NCBI RefSeq assembly: GCF_016920785.2
Contig: NW_024609857.1
Span: forward strand, 72,848,252 to 72,912,251
Reading direction: 5' to 3'
From: Ixodes scapularis
Taxonomy: Eukaryota > Arthropoda > Arachnida > Ixodida > Ixodidae
DNA: 64,000 nt
The position numbers and the translations under genes were made by a program. A model generated the notes under the pieces. The model was not told where the DNA came from, did not search any database, and saw only the letters and a program-made list of their open reading frames with translations. This document shows, one piece after another, positions 23,347 through 33,451 of this stretch. Each line of letters starts with the position of its first letter. Within the stretch, counting starts at the first letter, position 1.

Positions 23347-25139
23347 TTTTGGCGTATATAATAAGAACCCTATATTAAAATTGGACATACGTATACGGAG
23401 CTTTGTTGATATGTCATTTTATGTTAACTAAAATAAGGCGCTGTCTGTAGCGGGTTATGCAGAGTGTACTCTTATGAACGATGGTTATGGTAATTTCAAT
23501 GAGAAAAATGTGAAACCCAGAAATTTCGGTTAGGATACCTCTATTCTCTTTTTTCACTCAAAAGTGTGTACAGTGCGTGAGTTCTCTTAAAACATTGTAC
23601 CCAACTATGAAATATGATAACGATGCCTTTTTTTTCCGACGTCGGGTAATTTTAATATCCAAAAGGAGTGATAAAGGCCTGCATTAACAGCCTTCCCCTG
23701 AGTTTTTGCTTTTAAGAAAAGCTTTTTTTTTTTTTTTTACGTTCGCGTGTTTTCGAGTTTTTATAATTTTTATAAACAAGGTCACTGAGTGCCTCATTTA
23801 AATACTTATGCATCACTTTTTCTCGTAATCAAAAGTGTCAGCGTCAAAATCGTATTCGTGTGTGTTCGCATAGCCCTCGCCCCTTGGCTGTAATAAATGG
23901 GGGTTGTGTGGATATTTATACAGCCAGTCGCTGGTCAGCCATTTAAAGTTGCGACGAGTCACTCGCTGTCCTGACTGTAACTGACTGCTTATTAGCATTC
24001 TTGTACTGTTCTATTGAGTGTTAGAATAAATCTATAAACTGTGTTGGCATTCTGCGTATACCTTTTTTTTTTGCATTGTGGGCTGAATTTTATGTAAATG
24101 CGTATTTAAAATATCAGTTATAAAAATTTTATGAAATATGTGTTTCAGATCCTTGTGTATGAGAGTACCGACCGTGATTTGTTGCAATACACTTACTATT
24201 ATTTGTATTATTGCCGTACGTTATGTTTCCCTAAATACGGCTATTTTGTGTATAGGAATGCGGTGTCTAGAATATTTATGTGCCTGTTCATGTGTTATTT
24301 CTTTCTTTTTGTGTGTGTGTGTGTTCGCACAGCACTGCTCAACAATGTACAAGGGTGGTGGGGCCTGTTCAGGTAAAGCTTGTTTACCTTTTGCCTCCCC
24401 ACCCGTAACTCAAAAAGTACAAATAAAGATTATTATACCAGAGCTGTAAAGGAAGTAAGAGATTCACAACAGCCACCTCTGCCTAAAAGTTATTAAGTTT
24501 CAAATGTAGACTGGTTACAGTTATAGCTGCTCGCAAAAAGTAACCAAGTTATAATAGGACTGCTTCTAAGATGGCATACTGTATTAACGCTGCATGGCTG
24601 CAGTGACTTCCACTCTGCCGCTGACTTTTTACACAGTTTTCCACATATTTTCCGCCTCGTCATGCGCTCAGCCATTGCTTGGGGTAGCGATTCCCAAGTG
24701 CTTTGAGGGAAAGTAGACGCTGCAGATTTCTTAGAGTCTAATCCACACCAAGCCATATGCTCCGGCGATTTGTCGGGTAACGAAATTTAGTAAGATTAGT
24801 ATTTTCCAATTGGAGCACGTGCAGTTAAGGAATACGAATCTAGAGTCAGGCACACCTCACACGACGTCTGGAGACCGGCTCATTTGTGCGACGTGAAAAG
24901 GTGGTGCCATCTTTGGCTCTATTATAGCTGAGATTCCGTGTTACCGGAGATTTTTTTTCTCGTGAAATTCGGAGGGTGTCTTCCGGAGCTAATTTTTCGC
25001 TAAAAATTCGGAGTTTATCCTAGTTTATTTTTTTTAGATTCCTAATTCTTCGATATATAGGGTCTAATTTGACTGTTTTCATTTTTTTTTCGAACTCTAA
25101 AAACAAAATTAACAATGTCCGGACACAAAGCGGAATGCG
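21761..25139. other. unassigned, mixed composition
   Basis: 21800-22200 is CpG-rich and open on both strands for up to 159 codons, but the encoded sequences are Arg/Pro-rich and lack recognisable motifs. 22260-24480 is AT-rich. About 24590-24735 is a partial copy of the MITE at 20436-20615. No gene is supported. Confidence 0.35.
23294..23343 (+). repeat. (TA)n(GA)n compound microsatellite
   Basis: About 21 bp of TA followed by about 29 bp of GA. Confidence 0.95.
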
Positions 25140-25244
25140 CGCTCCGGGATGTAACGCTGTTACCTTGCTCTTTTAGGTAAGAATATAATTATTTTATACT
25201 GGTGAGCAGTTGTTTTCATTCCGCTGGACTGCACTGTGTGTGAC

Positions 25245-26270
25245 ATGGCGAGTAAGAGCGATTGTCTAGTTTGCTTTAAGGGCGTGTCGCCGGACACTGC
25301 CTTTTTGAAATGTGCCGAATGCTCGAACCTTTACCACATCGGAAAGTGTTCCGGCGTTGCAAAAAAAGCTCACAAGGATATGTCGGTAGGGGCCCTGAGC
25401 GCCTGGATTTGTTCCACTTGCAGAGTCAACCGACAAAGACTGTCGGGTGAAACTAGTGAGGATGTATATAGTGCAGGTAAGGAAACCATTGGCGGTTCTG
25501 GCGGGCAGGGCCTAGAGGCTTTAGTGGCACAAATTACGGAAGTAAATGCAAAACTGATGACAGTCCTTAACAGGACAGAAAAAATTGAGAAAGCTTTAGA
25601 TGTGCAGGGTGCAAAGCATGACAGCATTCTCACGAAGCTAGAAGTGAACGAGGAAAAGGTGAATGGAATGGAGACTGCTCTCGCTGCACTTAATGCGCAG
25701 TATGAAGAAATAGTCAAGAACTCACAAAATCAGGGCAAACTTATTGAGGAACTAACTAAAAAAACAAACCATCTAGAGGCATTAATCGTTGAAAGAGATG
25801 CGCAAATCCTAAGTCTTAAGACAGCTGTGGATAACGCAGAACAGTATTCGAGACGTAAACACATCGAAATACACGGCGTGAAAGAGTTCGAAAACGAAAA
25901 TCTTGTGACCATAGTAACTGATCTTGCCAGTAAGCTTCAACTTCCACCCCCAACAAGTCAAAATATTGAAACAGCGCATAGGCTGAGAGCCAGAGAAGGG
26001 AGGACGGCTCCCATTCTTGTAAGATTTACGGAGAGAAGCACAAGAGGCATGTGGATCAAGAAACGAGTTTCGTTGAAGAGCGAAGGAATATATGTGAATG
26101 AAAACTTGGCTAGGACGTTAAAAAATCTATCCTGGAACACAAAGAAAACGGCGAGAGAAAAGAAGTACAAATTCGTCTGGGTGCGCATTGGAAAAATATT
26201 TGTTAAAGAAAAAGATGGCAGTCCTGTCATCCGAATCGAAAACGAGAATGACTTCCAAAATATAAGATAA
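25245..26270 (+). CDS. element A ORF1: PHD finger, coiled coil, RNA-binding C-terminal domain
   Basis: Intact 341-residue frame from the first ATG (a GTG three codons upstream is not needed). Residues 7-59 form a C4HC3 PHD-type zinc finger: C7, C10, C23, C26, H31, C35, C56, C59, with W54 before the last pair. Residues about 85-200 are heptad-rich and charged, predicting a coiled coil that would trimerise or dimerise the protein. Residues about 205-338 (HIEIHGVKEF, AHRLRAREG, APILVRFTE) look like the RRM plus C-terminal fold of LINE ORF1 proteins, which bind element RNA as a ribonucleoprotein and act as chaperones. ORF2 begins immediately after the stop (TAAATG). That this frame is unbroken while ORF2 is broken suggests recent insertion or chance. 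Not a host gene in my judgement. Confidence 0.85.
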   Translation: MASKSDCLVCFKGVSPDTAFLKCAECSNLYHIGKCSGVAKKAHKDMSVGALSAWICSTCRVNRQRLSGETSEDVYSAGKETIGGSGGQGLEALVAQITEVNAKLMTVLNRTEKIEKALDVQGAKHDSILTKLEVNEEKVNGMETALAALNAQYEEIVKNSQNQGKLIEELTKKTNHLEALIVERDAQILSLKTAVDNAEQYSRRKHIEIHGVKEFENENLVTIVTDLASKLQLPPPTSQNIETAHRLRAREGRTAPILVRFTERSTRGMWIKKRVSLKSEGIYVNENLARTLKNLSWNTKKTAREKKYKFVWVRIGKIFVKEKDGSPVIRIENENDFQNIR

Positions 26271-27198
26271 ATGGAAGGAAAGCTTCAAACTTTTCAAGAG
26301 TGGGACGAGTTCGTTCAGTCCGCTCTTCACGATAAAAAAGTGGCATCACCTTAAGCGTGTTGCATGTTAATGTTCGAAGTTTAAGGAAGCATTGAGAGGA
26401 ACTTAATGTTTTTTTAGCTGATAGACTACCTTTACTGGGCGTAATCTTTCTTACAGAAGTAAATGTCGACGACCAAACTTGCAACATGTACAGCTTAAAA
26501 GGATTTCATCGATATCAACTCTGTAGACAAGGACGTAAAGGAGGAGGTATTCTAATGTTCATAAATATTAATTATATAACCAATCAAATTAATGTATCAC
26601 TTACACAAGCAGAGGTATTATTAGTGGAAATAAATAACGAGGTTACTTCATTCACAGTCTGTGCAATTTATCGACCTCCAGATTTAAATATAGGATTATT
26701 CATTGCTGAATTATCGGATTTGATAAGTAGTAGAAATACATGCGAACGCTTTTTATTGGCCGGAGACATTAACATAGACGTGCGAAATGCTTCAAAATAT
26801 GGTGTCAGCGATTATCTCGACATGATAGCAGGCTACGGTATTGAAAATATGATTACAGATGTTACCAGAAAGGAACATCTTGGAAACAAGATAACAAAAA
26901 CTTGCATTTATCACATATTGGCTAGATTTAATGACATGTCGACAATGGCTGGTGTAATACAAAAAAAAAAAAGCTATCTGATCATTATTTTACTGCCTTT
27001 GTCGCGCTACAGGAAATTCCAGTTGCAGGTAAAAAAAAACGAGGGTAAATAAATAACCATAATCAACAATAAGATGGTCGACAAATTAATCTCGGAGTTT
27101 GATTGGAGTTCTTTGGCGCACTATTCCCATACCTGCTTGTACGAAAGTATGGTAACAGAATTTAATAATATATATATATAAAAGCTAGCAGAAAAAAT
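26271..27198 (+). pseudogene. element A ORF2, endonuclease region, broken
   Basis: The ATG directly abuts the ORF1 stop, then frame is lost near 26350. In a second frame NVRSLRKH and FLTEVNV (about 26360-26465) give the Asn and Glu positions of the apurinic-type endonuclease. They are followed by GGGILMFI, YRPPDLN and AGDIN (about 26535-26775), the Asp/Asn motif. A TGA interrupts at 26393-26395, and a 12-13 A run near 26960 shifts the frame just before the SDH-type final motif. The function in living relatives is target-DNA nicking for target-primed reverse transcription. This copy cannot make a complete enzyme. Confidence 0.8.
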
Positions 27199-29058
27199 AT
27201 GGTCAAACAAAGAAATCTGGAAAAGAAATGGGTCGACTCAGAAATATTAAAGCTATGTTATATCAAAGATAAACTATGGACTAGGTGTAAACAAAATCCG
27301 GGGAATGAAGCTTTAAAAGGAGATTTTCGATCAATAAGAAACAAACTAACAGCCAAGCTCAGAATGGCGAAACGCAATTACTATGTAGCAAAATTTGAAA
27401 CCATGACAGATAGTACGAAAGAAACGTGGAACTTAGTAAATGAGTTAACAGGTAGAGAAACAAAACCAAGTATTGACGACACAGTCACAAGACTATTTGG
27501 TGAATCATCCGATCTCGTCTCACTATGTGAATTATTTAGTAAAAAATTTGTCAACAATGTGTCGGACCTGCGGTCTAATATTAACTATCAGATGCAAACC
27601 GGAAGGTCACAGCATAAGCAAAATTTGGAATCTGCATATCTTCCTTTGATGACGGAAGCAGATTTACGCGAAATCATAAGCACTATGTCGATAAAAAAAC
27701 CGGCAGGAAAAGATAAGATTAGTTTAAGAGACAATCTATGCAATTTCGATCAAATGAAAGACGTTCTACTAGCACTTTTAAGCGGTATATTCATTACGGG
27801 AGTTATCCCGGATGAACTAAAAAGTGCTATAGTGAGGCCATTGTATAAAGTGGTGAAAAAAAAAATTATGCCAGTGATTTCTCATGTTATGGAAAAATGC
27901 ATTGCCAATATAATGAATTCCTTTTGTAATAAATTTGATTTAATTAATAAATTGCAGTACGGCTTTAGAAAAGAAAAAAGTACAATGATGCTGCTCGAAG
28001 ATTTCACTGATATTGCAAATGAAGCTCTAGATCATAATAAATTTTTCTTAGCACTTTTTGTAGATTTGTCGAAAGCTTTTGACACAATAGATCATTCAAA
28101 AATGCTTGAGAAGTTGTACACGTTCGGTTTTAGAGGACCATTTCTTGAGTTTTTTAAAAATTATTTTTCAAATAGAACGCAGTGTGTTGAAATAAAACAA
28201 AATATTAGCAAGGAAGTACATATAAATTATGAAATACCTCGAGGGTCTTCATTGGCCCCCTTGCTATTTAATATTTTCGTAAACGATTTGGGAAACCTAA
28301 AATTTCAGTCAGCGCCATTTCAGTATGCAGATGATACGGCTTTAATTTTTCCACATGAAAACTATGAAGTGGCAGTGACAATATTCCAAACCGACATTAA
28401 TAGATTATCCAATTGGTTCACTGAAAATCATATATTTGTGAATTCAAAAAAGACAAAACTAATGTGTTTTAAAAATCCCCACAAGCGTGTTTTATTAAAT
28501 CGTTCTGTATTCCTTCCGGGAAACAAAGGGGTGCAGGATACTGAATTGAAATATGAGGCTACCGCTAAATATCTCGGACTAAATTTCGATGAACACATGA
28601 CTTGGGAATGTCACATTGACTGCATCAAAAAAAGATTAAGAACTGTCTCATCATTTATATATCGTATTGGTACTTTAGCATGTGCTCAAGTAAAGAAATA
28701 TACTTATTGTGCTTTAGGAGAGTCGATACTGAGATATGGCATTTTGATTTATGGATCCAGCTCCAATAACAAATTACGAACCGTAGATAAACTAATATAT
28801 AGGATAGAAAACAATATTGCATATGGTACACAGGTTCAACACTTAGACCTCATCAACAAACTTGAAGCATTTAATATAATTCCGTTGAGTATTTTATTTA
28901 AATATATAGCTATAATAACAAATTATTTCTCCAGAACAGAATACAAACACCCGGTACAAAAAAGGCCTCTCAGAAATATAGACAGATATTATTTGCCAAG
29001 AATAAACACGCATTACGGAAAAAAAAATGAGTTTTTATGTCCCTTATATATTCAATAA
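27199..29058 (+). pseudogene. element A ORF2, reverse transcriptase region
   Basis: An open frame of 619 codons. Residues 287-296 are FVDLSKAFDT (motif A, catalytic D289), 348-358 PRGSSLAPLLF (motif B) and 376-379 YADD (motif C, D378/D379). Between residues 211 and 233 the usual NYRPIS-type block is missing and the flanks are joined directly, which indicates a deletion of roughly a dozen codons near 27850. After residue ~610 an A run (29019-29027) shifts the frame; the natural C-terminus continues in the next frame to a stop near 29203. The ATG at 27199 is internal to the original ORF2. It would copy element RNA at the nicked target. The deletion and shifts make activity unlikely. Confidence 0.88.
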
Positions 29059-29599
29059 GATACCAGAAGAACTGATTAGTTTAGACTCTTTAAAAGAAGT
29101 AAAAACAAATTTAGAGCATGGTGTTGGCAAAATCAGATGTAAACATTTTTATATACACAGATGTTCTATTTATAAATTACTTCAAATTATCTGTGTAGTC
29201 TAAATCTGTTGTTTTGCGACGCAGAATGGTTTTGTTCTAAATGCTTACGGTTAAAAGTTGTTTTTATTGTTTGGTTCTTATAAAGAAAACGTTCCCGTTT
29301 TTTCGGTGGGCGTGATATTTTGTATGTCAGCTATTTGGTTCTGATAACGAGAAAACAAGATAACACTTTCTTTTTTCTTTCTTTATTTTTATGTATATCT
29401 CCAAAGGAGTGAACTTGTCATTGATGTATTGTTGTTATGTTTGTGTTTTGTTTGCTTTTCAACGCAAATGGCAGCGTTGTATAAATAACTATTGGCGGCT
29501 GCCGGGCCACGTCGTACAAGCCTTTAGGCTTTGACGGACCCGATTTTCTGTTTTGTGAAAAAAAGACCAATAAAAATTATTATTATTATTATTTTTTTT

Positions 29600-29716
29600 A
29601 GGGTGTCATTTTACAAGCCCTTCGCTGGCTTTGATGTGCCCGCAAACATATCCCTCTTTAATGGTCCCACTGAGTCAATAAAATGTATGTATGTATGTAT
29701 GTATGTATGTATGTAT

Positions 29717-29758
<42 letters not shown>

Positions 29759-29761
29759 GTA
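29600..29761 (+). repeat. stacked LINE tails: short fragment, (ATGT)n, (ATT)n
   Basis: Between elements A and B lies an 80-bp fragment (29600-29682) ending AATAAA and (ATGT)n at 29683-29718, then (ATT)n at 29718-29758. The fragment looks like the 3' end of a third, severely 5'-truncated LINE. Because (ATT)n lies on both sides of it, it may have inserted into the tail of A, and B into the same tail. Confidence 0.65.
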
Positions 29762-29787
29762 ATGGAGGCGCAACGATCAACCTGCAA

Positions 29788-30100
29788 GTTGATCGTTGCG
29801 CCTCCATCAACTCGACGAAGAGCCCTGTTCGTCACCAAGCTGAACCCGGACACCAGCTGCGAAGACATCAGTTCTCATCTCTCTTCCGTCGGAGTTGAGG
29901 AAGTGGAGTGCCGGAAACTGAAGACGCGCTACGACTCCTACGCCTCCTTCCATGTGTCTGTGGCTGCAAAAGACTTCGAAAAGCTTTCTGATCCTACCGT
30001 GTGGCCCAAATCACGCCTCTTTAAGGCTTTTCGAGGCGCCCTTCGCGAAGACCTGCTCCATGCATCCGAGGCAGCCGCCTCCCCTTTGAACGTTGGATAG
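29788..30100 (+). pseudogene. element B ORF1, C-terminal fragment
   Basis: The frame reads LIVAPPSTRRRALFVTKLNP and runs to TAG at 30098-30100, about 104 codons. The phrase VTKLNPDTSCEDISSHLSS followed by YASFHVSV and WPKSRLFKAFRG fits the RNA-binding C-terminal domain of CR1-type ORF1 proteins. The N-terminal portion is lost at the 5' truncation. An ATG created by the hairpin at 29762 precedes it in frame, but that is a by-product of the junction. The stop lies 7 nt before the ORF2 ATG, a spacing compatible with coupled translation. Confidence 0.75.
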
Positions 30101-30107
30101 ACCAAGG

Positions 30108-32951
30108 ATGAGTCACATTGATTTATTTTACCAAAACGTTCGCGGCCTGCGTACAAAAGCCGATTGTTTTTTCTCTAATGTTACCTTATCCAATTGCTCT
30201 ATATTCTGTTTAACTAAAACATGGTTGTGTTCTAGCATCGGCTCCTCCGATTACTTCCCTCATTGTTTTGAGGTGCACCGTCGCGATCGTGATTCTACCC
30301 CGCGGAGCAGAACGGGAGGTGGAGTGTTGGTCGCAGTCGACAGGCGCTACCGCTCTAGGAGACGCGAAGACTTAGAGAAATTTCCCGAGAGCGTATGGGT
30401 CGAGATTGAGGCTGCAAAGGGAGTACGCGTTTTAATCGGTTTATTTTACCTCCCTCCCCAGACACCGCCAGATGAATTTCATAGTTGTCTTGTTGGCATA
30501 GAGAATACAGTGAATGACTTACAGGGATGCGAAGTCTTAATCTTGGGGGATTTTAATGCTCCTGGAGTCAACTGGCCGCAGCTTGATGTTTTTACGGACA
30601 ACTTTTACTGCAGGCAGAAAGGCACCCAGCTCTTAAACTTTTCTTCTTTCTTAAATCTCAAACAACACAATAATGTTCTGAATCACCAATTTAATGCTCT
30701 AGATTTATGCTTCTCAAATATGGACAGTGTGCGTGTAGCACGGGGTGAACTGCCATTAGTTCCTCAGGATACATATCATCCTGCACTTGATATAGTTCTT
30801 TCTTTCGAGAATTCCTCTGTTCGTGCTCATTCTGATGATTCCCCGCCGCACACCTCATATAATCTGTCGGCAGGGGACTATGTCGGGATGCATCATTACC
30901 TCACGAGTTTTGATTGGGCATTGATCTTGGAGTCGCCTGATGTGAATGACCAGGTCATGCTCTTCACGCAAACTGTTCGGAAGGCCATGGATACTTTTAT
31001 TCCGTTAAGGACAGTTACTAAATCTCGCTTTCCTAACTGATTTTCCAGTGAGCTAAAAACACTACTGAAAAGAAAGGACTTCTTTCACAGGAAGTTAAAG
31101 AAAAGTGGCCTTTTAAAGTGGGAGGTAGAATTCAATAACTGCAGAAAGCAATGTAAGACGGTCCTGGATCGCGACCGCCAGGCTCATTGTTGCTCAGTGG
31201 AATCGGATCTTGTCAATAATCCGAAGAAATTCTGGAGGTACATTAATTCACGTTCTGGGAGGCATATCGAGTCGAAGATTGTCCTGGATAATCACGAGAG
31301 CGATTTGAAGTCCATGCCTGAGTTATTTGCAAAGCATTTTAGGTCCGTCTACAGGGATAGCACGCAGCGTTCTGCACCTGCTCTGCCTCACTTAGATGGG
31401 TTTGGTGACTTGTTAAGTTGCATTAATGTTGATGAGGAGTCCGTACGATCCTGTATTAAGAAAATGAGAGCAACATTATCGGTAGGGCCAGACGGCATTC
31501 CCTTTGCGATTCTCAAAACGTATCACGACATATTCACGCCGGTACTGTGCTCTATATTTAACAACTCGTTAAGGTTGGGAACCTTTCCTGAAACGTGGAA
31601 AGTCGCTGCTGTTGTTCCAGTCTTAAAGTCGGGAAAAAAAGGTGATATTTGTAACTATAGACCTATTTCTCTTCTCTCTCCATTTTCTGAGCTCTTTGAA
31701 ATGGTAGTTCATCAATTCCTGTCTTTCAAATTTCGAAACTTAGCAATTCCCAATCAGCATGGTTTTATGAGCGGCAGATCAACAACTACCAATCTTGTTA
31801 GCTTTATGTCTGCTGCATCTCGTGTAATATGTAACAGAAGTCAGTTAGACGTTGTCTACTTTGACTTAAGTAAGGCTTTTGACGTAGTCAATCGCATTAT
31901 TCTTTTATCCAAACTTTCCTCCTATGGAGTATGTGGCTCAGTACATGACTGGTTATAAAGCTACTTGTCAGAGAGAGAGGCATATGTCCGGGTTAACAAC
32001 ATGAACTCTTCGTTGTACAGGACTCGCTCTGGCGTTCCTCAGGGATCTGTTTTAGGACCCCTTCTTTTCACAATTTTCGTAAATGACGTCTCTTTTGCTG
32101 TTTTAAATTCTTCATTCCTGCAATATGCTGACGATATAAAAATTTATCGAGAAATAGTTACTGAGCGTGATTGTGCTAAGCTCCAGGAAGATGCATGTTC
32201 TTTCTACCGATGGTGCTCTGAAAATGACCTTTTCTTGAACCCGTCCAAAACCAAGGTCATGACGCTCTCTCGGAAAACTCACAATATCTCTTTTGCATAT
32301 AATATTCAAGGAGAGACTTTGTCTCGAGTAAGTGTGATGAAAGATCTCGGAGTCATTGTTGATTCTGGGTTGCGTTTCTCTGATCACGTTGGTAGGCTGG
32401 TTAACTCGTCTTTGCGAATGTTGGGTGTTGCCTCTCGCTTAACCAGGGAGTTCAAAAACCCGACGGCTTTTATCACGTTATACTGCTCGCTATCCAGGTC
32501 ACAGTTAGAATATGCCTCAGTTGTTTGGAATGGAATTTCTAAAAGTCACTCCTTGGAGATCGAGCGTGTGCAAAAAAAGTTTGTTTCTATCTTTAAACAT
32601 CGCTACATAGATGTTCACTGTTTAACATATGAGTCTGCGTTAGAGCTTCTTGGTTTGCCTAGCTTGCACCGGCGTCGGGAGAACGCGGACTTACTATTTT
32701 TGTTTAAAACGCTGCATGGACTCATCAATTCTCCGAGCCTGTTATCTGAATTGTGCCTTAGGGTCCCACGTGTGCCTACTCGTCTTCTGTCATCTTTTTA
32801 TGTTTCTAGAACGTTTAGTCCGGTAAACCCAATTGTGAGAATGGCTCAGCGTTTGAATCATTACTCTGAAAAACTTGATGTTTTCAACCCTTGCTACAGG
32901 ACGTTTGTCCTTTCTATTAAAAACTTGCCCGTGCAGGATGAGCATTGCTGA
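30108..32951 (+). pseudogene. element B ORF2: endonuclease and reverse transcriptase, two internal stops
   Basis: One reading frame of 948 codons with TGA at 31038-31040 and TAA at 31956-31958; no frameshifts are seen. The endonuclease spans roughly residues 1-230: YQNVRGLR near the start, LTKTWL at 35-40 (K37 where family members carry catalytic Glu), LGDFNAPGVNW and HPALDI. The RT region contains NYRPISLLS, HGFMSGRST, YFDLSKAFD (motif A), SGVPQGSVLGPLLF (motif B) and YADD encoded at 32124-32135 (motif C). The C-terminus has LEYASVVW and a VQKKF block typical of the clade. In relatives the protein nicks target DNA and primes reverse transcription. The E-to-K change and the two stops make this copy dead, although otherwise well preserved. 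Confidence 0.9.
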
Positions 32952-33222
32952 ATTGCTCTGTTATGTCTGAATGTCGTCATCTCCATGTCGTGTTTTCTGG
33001 TGGTGCACTTGTTGTCCTTCGGTCTTGTGTTCCGTCTCTACTGTTACTGCCTCGTTTTTATTTTATTGTACTAATTACTCGTGCACTGCCTAATATTATG
33101 CTAAAAATGTATCTTATTTTTTGCGGAGATCTGTATAGTGTTTTTTTTTTGTTTTTGTTTTTTTATCCACCAGTGTACCAGCACCAAGACCTCAGGGTTG
33201 TTCCTGGGCACTGTATAATAAA

Positions 33223-33250
33223 GATTGATTGATTGATTGATTGATTGATT
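33223..33250 (+). repeat. (GATT)n LINE tail
   Basis: Seven GATT units follow ctgtataataaa. They form the 3' tail of element B. Confidence 0.9.
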
Positions 33251-33270
33251 AATTTTATTATTATTATTAA

Positions 33271-33420
33271 ACGTACCCTAAATCTATCAGAATTCTTCTG
33301 TATCAAATGATATTCAGGCAGCTGAGTTAGTCATGGGCGCCCTTGCCATTGGCCATAGCAACTATCTCACGACAAATGTTAACAGTGTTGCCTCAATTCT
33401 GCCATAGTGATGACGTATGT

Positions 33421-33451
<31 letters not shown>

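Larger units (their letters stand above)
25140..29599 (+). mobile_element. non-LTR retrotransposon A, CR1/L2-like, inactive
   Basis: Order on the plus strand: ORF1 with a PHD finger, apurinic-type endonuclease, RT, 3' UTR, (ATT)n tail at 29576-29599. The 5' start is approximate; I see no clear target duplication. ORF1 is intact, whereas ORF2 carries a nonsense codon at 26393-26395, shifts near 26350 and 26960, disruption at the TA run near 27170, a small deletion near 27850 and a shift in the A run at 29019-29027. The base composition (AT-rich) is unlike element B next door. The affiliation is inferred from domain order and the simple-repeat tail. Confidence 0.85.
29762..33250 (+). mobile_element. 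non-LTR retrotransposon B, CR1-like, 5'-truncated, nearly intact ORF2
   Basis: A 20-bp hairpin marks the 5' junction, then the C-terminal part of ORF1 (to 30100), ORF2 (30108-32951), a ~270-bp 3' UTR and a (GATT)n tail (33223-33250) preceded by AATAAA. Only two in-frame stops interrupt ORF2. The higher GC and much lower decay compared with element A imply a younger insertion. Assignment to the CR1 side of the Jockey group is by domain order and tail type, not by phylogeny. Confidence 0.88.

Noticed and set aside
29531..29761. N-terminal extension of LINE B ORF1 through the (ATGT)n and (ATT)n repeats
   Set aside because: The open frame upstream of 29788 is translated microsatellite and the snap-back hairpin, not ORF1.
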